DNA of 64,000 nucleotides from an uncultured Bacteroidales bacterium (GTDB lineage: Bacteria > Bacteroidota > Bacteroidia > Bacteroidales > WCHB1-69), in assembly GCA_900315245.1 (NCBI GenBank), contig OMYJ01000005.1, positions 124,001 to 188,000 of the forward strand, read 5' to 3'. This document shows positions 61,423 to 64,000 of the stretch, in pieces. Positions within the stretch are counted from its first letter, which is position 1. Every line of letters starts with the position of its first letter. The translations under genes were made by a program, and so were the position numbers. The notes under the pieces were generated by a model. That model saw nothing but the letters and a program-made list of their open reading frames with translations, made no database searches and was not told where the DNA came from.

Positions 61423-62374
61423 CGAAGTTGTAGGTTTAAAATTGGATGGCACCGGTGAGGAAGCCGTTAAGCCGACTCAGTCAGATGTACAGGAGCCAGA
61501 GTATATTGAAGGTTCGTATCGTTACGATGCGCTGAAGGATGCTGATGTCAATTCATTGAAATCAGACTCACGTCCCACGTTGATAACGCTATTTGGAATC
61601 AGTGAATGTGGCAAGACTACATTTGTGGGCAGTTTGTTTGCTATACTCAGAAGAAGACCAGAGTTATTAAAGATGACATTTCTGGATTCTGATACTTTGA
61701 CAGGTTTTGAAAAGAGAGTCCACTTGAGACTATTATCTGAAAATGGTATTTCAGAACAGCCAAGAACACGTCGTAAAGCAAATAGTATTCTCAATGCTGT
61801 TTTAGGAAACGAGCGTGGCGAGAATCCTCGCATGTTTGTTTTTTCCGACAAATCAGGAGAAATCTATTTGGATGCGGTATCTAAAGACAATGTAGTAGAA
61901 GAACAAACAGCAGTAAAGCATGCTGATAAGTTAGTTATATTTGTTGACATAGAAGCTCTCCTGAATGATAAGAAATATATGCTGTATAAGAAAAATACAG
62001 CTACACTGTTAACTCGTTTCAAAACTAAAAATATGCTGCCGCTTAATGCAGAGATATTTGTTGCTTTCAATAAGATAGATAAGGTTGAAGAAGAAGCAAT
62101 TAAAGCGTCGGTAACCAATGAGGAAAGTTTTGATGAAACGAAAAAGCATGCATTCATTGCTACATGGAAGGCAAAAAGGATATCTATCTTGGATATTATA
62201 AGAGAAATCATTAATGTTCCAAATGAGAACGTCTTTGATATATGCTCTAAAGGAATTCAACGTGAGGCGGAAGATAAGGGGTTGGTTGATCTCCTAACAA
62301 AATTGCTTGATAAACCGAAAAAGAAAGCTCTATCTGTAGATTATAACTGGATTCAAGGATTGTTAAAAGCTTAA
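61415..62374 (+). CDS. P-loop GTPase-like protein, first of a pair (DO-GTPase1-like)
   Basis: A 319-residue P-loop NTPase. Walker A GISECGKTTFVG with Lys67; a Walker B/switch-like FVFSDKSGEIYLDAV; LVIFVDIEALL; and FNKIDKVEE as the base-specificity motif (NKxD), which points to GTP. An acidic, possibly disordered N-terminal 50 residues precede the domain. No membrane helix. Its overlap with the gene before and 5-base gap to the second GTPase imply a coupled set. Confidence 0.78.
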   Translation: MSDEVVGLKLDGTGEEAVKPTQSDVQEPEYIEGSYRYDALKDADVNSLKSDSRPTLITLFGISECGKTTFVGSLFAILRRRPELLKMTFLDSDTLTGFEKRVHLRLLSENGISEQPRTRRKANSILNAVLGNERGENPRMFVFSDKSGEIYLDAVSKDNVVEEQTAVKHADKLVIFVDIEALLNDKKYMLYKKNTATLLTRFKTKNMLPLNAEIFVAFNKIDKVEEEAIKASVTNEESFDETKKHAFIATWKAKRISILDIIREIINVPNENVFDICSKGIQREAEDKGLVDLLTKLLDKPKKKALSVDYNWIQGLLKA

Positions 62375-62379
62375 TTATC

Positions 62380-63201
62380 ATGGAGAAGTGTAAACAATGT
62401 CTTTTTGTAGGACTACAAGATACGGGGAAGTCTTCCTATTTAGGGGCTTTTTGGGCTATTGAGAGTGATATGAAATCGGGTCATGAACTTACATTCAATG
62501 GCTTACCGGCTAATTCTGAATATCTTGAATCATTGGGAAGTCTATGGTTGCAGCAGGAGCCAGTAAACAGAAGTCCCATGAACTCCCATGAGCTTGAAAT
62601 CAGTTTAAAACATAGAGATACTGGGGCAGTTATTAATCTAGCGATACCTGATTTTAAAGGGGAAAGGTTTAAGTTGATACTTCAAAACGAAAGGCCATCT
62701 GAAATTGAAAAATGGCTAAAGGATTCAGACAGAATTGTTTTCTTTCTCCCACCTACAAAAGAAAGAGTTTTCAATGAAGAACTAGGTGAAAATGAGAATA
62801 AGGATGCCAAGAAACCCAATAAGGATTTTAATGTTGACGAGATAGAACCTTGGATCCAAATTGTTGAACTTCTCAAATTTATTTATGAGGAGATGGGTGA
62901 TATTAAAATCGCTTTCTGTGTATCCAAGTGGGATGAACTTTTGCCCAAAGGTGTGAAAGTAGAGAAGTGGATAGAACAAGAACATCTTTTCTTCTATACT
63001 TATGTAAAATATCACTTCTCTAAATCTAATGTTAAATATTATGGTGTTAGTGCTCAGGGGTTAAATTACAATCAAAGGGGAGATATGACTGAAGCCAGAG
63101 TAAGCGAATTGACAGAAAAAGGCGAACGTGCCTACATCTCCTCTGGCACTAACAAGGATTACGATATTACCAAACCGCTGGCTTGGCTGCTTGAAGATTA
63201 A
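62380..63201 (+). CDS. P-loop GTPase-like protein, second of a pair (DO-GTPase2-like)
   Basis: A 273-residue P-loop NTPase different from its neighbour. N-terminal CKQCLFVGLQDTGKSSYLGAF carries Walker A (Lys17) and a CxxC-type pair just before it; VINLAIPDFKGERFK is in switch II position with DFKG in place of DxxG; VSKWDELLPKG replaces NKxD. The spacing suits a small GTPase-like domain. Six bases separate it from the next gene. Confidence 0.78.
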   Translation: MEKCKQCLFVGLQDTGKSSYLGAFWAIESDMKSGHELTFNGLPANSEYLESLGSLWLQQEPVNRSPMNSHELEISLKHRDTGAVINLAIPDFKGERFKLILQNERPSEIEKWLKDSDRIVFFLPPTKERVFNEELGENENKDAKKPNKDFNVDEIEPWIQIVELLKFIYEEMGDIKIAFCVSKWDELLPKGVKVEKWIEQEHLFFYTYVKYHFSKSNVKYYGVSAQGLNYNQRGDMTEARVSELTEKGERAYISSGTNKDYDITKPLAWLLED

Positions 63202-63207
63202 AAGGAT

Positions 63208-64000
63208 ATGATTGCGTTGCATCAGATGCTTCATGGTTATAAACTTGGACATAATTATATCCAAGGTAGTATTGTCTTGCCCTCTACACACGATATGGAC
63301 AAGATTGCTACACTTAGTGATTGGTCTGAGTACGTAGGTGTTAATAAAGAGCGTGACTACATCACGGCCTATCCGCTGGATGAAAGCCCTTACTATGTTG
63401 TTGCTAAAACCTGGTACGCAGATGAAATGCGCCGCCCTGGATGTGTTTGGACGCATAGCTTACTCATACATAAGGATGATTTGTCTAAAATAACAGACTT
63501 CTGCAATCTGCTTTACATATTTGAGGTTCCGCTGACAGAAAATTATGAAAACTACTCAAAACCACGGGCATTTGTAGAAGATGCAGAGGAAGCTGAAACT
63601 CATTTGTCAGAGATAGGTGAGAATAGAGCGGCGGATCTTTATGAAAGTTTGCTTTCTTCAAGCCCGTCTTTCATTCTGTCAGAGTTTCCCACCCAGCAGA
63701 GTCAGGAACTGTTACTAACCCTTCTTAACTATTTGCCGGCAGAGATTTTAAAGAACAAGTCTTTCTGTTCAGGTACCGCAGTGCCGCGTGCTTACGATGG
63801 CAAATATCTGTCACTCCAGTTTGTTACACACGATGGCAATGCAGTCAAGTATCTTTCAAATAAGCCCACTGCACCTTGGTCGCAGTTGGTAGGCATAAGT
63901 GTAGTTAACAAGCGTCTGCAGGTTGCTGGTTTGATACGCCACTATCAAGAAGAGTTGGGTAATAGCGTTGAGAAACTATCTGGCTTCTTGAATGTTGTGG
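63208..64000 (+). CDS. GAP1-N1-type GTPase-associated protein, cut by window end
   Basis: 264 codons are visible and the frame is still open at 64000. Residues 5-45 (HQMLHGYKLGHNYIQGS, then LATLSDWSEYV-like KIATLSDWSEYVG) and RPGCVWTHSLLIHKDDL match the N-terminal pattern I associate with GTPase-associated protein 1 (HQxLHGYxxGHxLL...LSD...RPGxVWTHxLLI). In those systems the protein is large and carries middle and C-terminal domains, sometimes with an effector. The missing part is downstream. Confidence 0.72.
   Translation, partial: MIALHQMLHGYKLGHNYIQGSIVLPSTHDMDKIATLSDWSEYVGVNKERDYITAYPLDESPYYVVAKTWYADEMRRPGCVWTHSLLIHKDDLSKITDFCNLLYIFEVPLTENYENYSKPRAFVEDAEEAETHLSEIGENRAADLYESLLSSSPSFILSEFPTQQSQELLLTLLNYLPAEILKNKSFCSGTAVPRAYDGKYLSLQFVTHDGNAVKYLSNKPTAPWSQLVGISVVNKRLQVAGLIRHYQEELGNSVEKLSGFLNVV

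Overview
The window is chromosomal DNA of a Bacteroidota bacterium, most likely an uncultured or gut-type member of the Bacteroidales. The main reasons are: a type IX secretion cluster (porP-porK-porL-porM-porN), at least eighteen copies of the Bacteroidota -7 promoter box TAnnTTTG (mostly TATCTTTGC), almost no Shine-Dalgarno sequences, a UpxY-type NusG paralogue at the head of a polysaccharide locus, tryptophanase, and Bacteroidota-type DUF2851/DUF3109 proteins. Species cannot be fixed from the sequence alone. I found no tRNA, CRISPR array, insertion sequence or prophage.

Layout. 1-8.8 kb: an outer-membrane barrel-like gene cut by the window edge, then the type IX secretion core operon, closed by a strong terminator. 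8.8-20.9 kb: housekeeping genes (HldD-like epimerase, RecQ, OmpH-like and MORN-like envelope proteins, tryptophanase, DnaN, RNase P RNA, YraN, DUF2851, Ffh, MsrA). 20.9-25.2 kb, minus strand: gpmA, panD, panC, then an HATPase/DRTGG/PHP trio that elsewhere accompanies [FeFe]-hydrogenase genes. 25.3-46.6 kb: glycogen synthase-phosphorylase fusion, thiamine pyrophosphokinase, a DinJ-PIN toxin-antitoxin pair, propeller protein, SDR, nucleotidyltransferase, a frameshifted DUF2461 gene, AAA ATPase, panB, RluA-type synthase, a cysteine-desulfurase-like enzyme, EamA transporter, metallophosphoesterase, two SurA-type proteins, dUTPase and a TPR protein.

46.6-57.6 kb: head of a capsule/exopolysaccharide locus: UpxY antiterminator with an intrinsic terminator in its leader, Wza-like export lipoprotein, Wzc-like tyrosine kinase with a tandem RYGY tail, PHP-type tyrosine phosphatase, RmlA, RmlB, a saccharopine-dehydrogenase-like enzyme, UDP-sugar dehydrogenase and a RelA/SpoT-type synthetase. 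No glycosyltransferase, flippase or polymerase follows. The locus ends in a 54-codon remnant of a sugar epimerase.

57.7-64 kb: an AT-richer, tightly packed plus-strand island with two different P-loop GTPase-like proteins, an all-helical protein, a calcineurin-like phosphoesterase, a possible SecB-like protein, a basic unknown protein, and the start of a protein whose N-terminus matches the GTPase-associated protein GAP1-N1 type. This looks like one of the predicted NTP-dependent conflict (defence) systems built around paired GTPases, and is the best candidate here for an undescribed system. It runs off the end of the window.

Spread through the 8.8-57 kb part are many short tandem repeats, nearly all with a 7-base unit but of several sequence families, often directly in front of start codons, plus a family of about 45-60 base double-hairpin elements.
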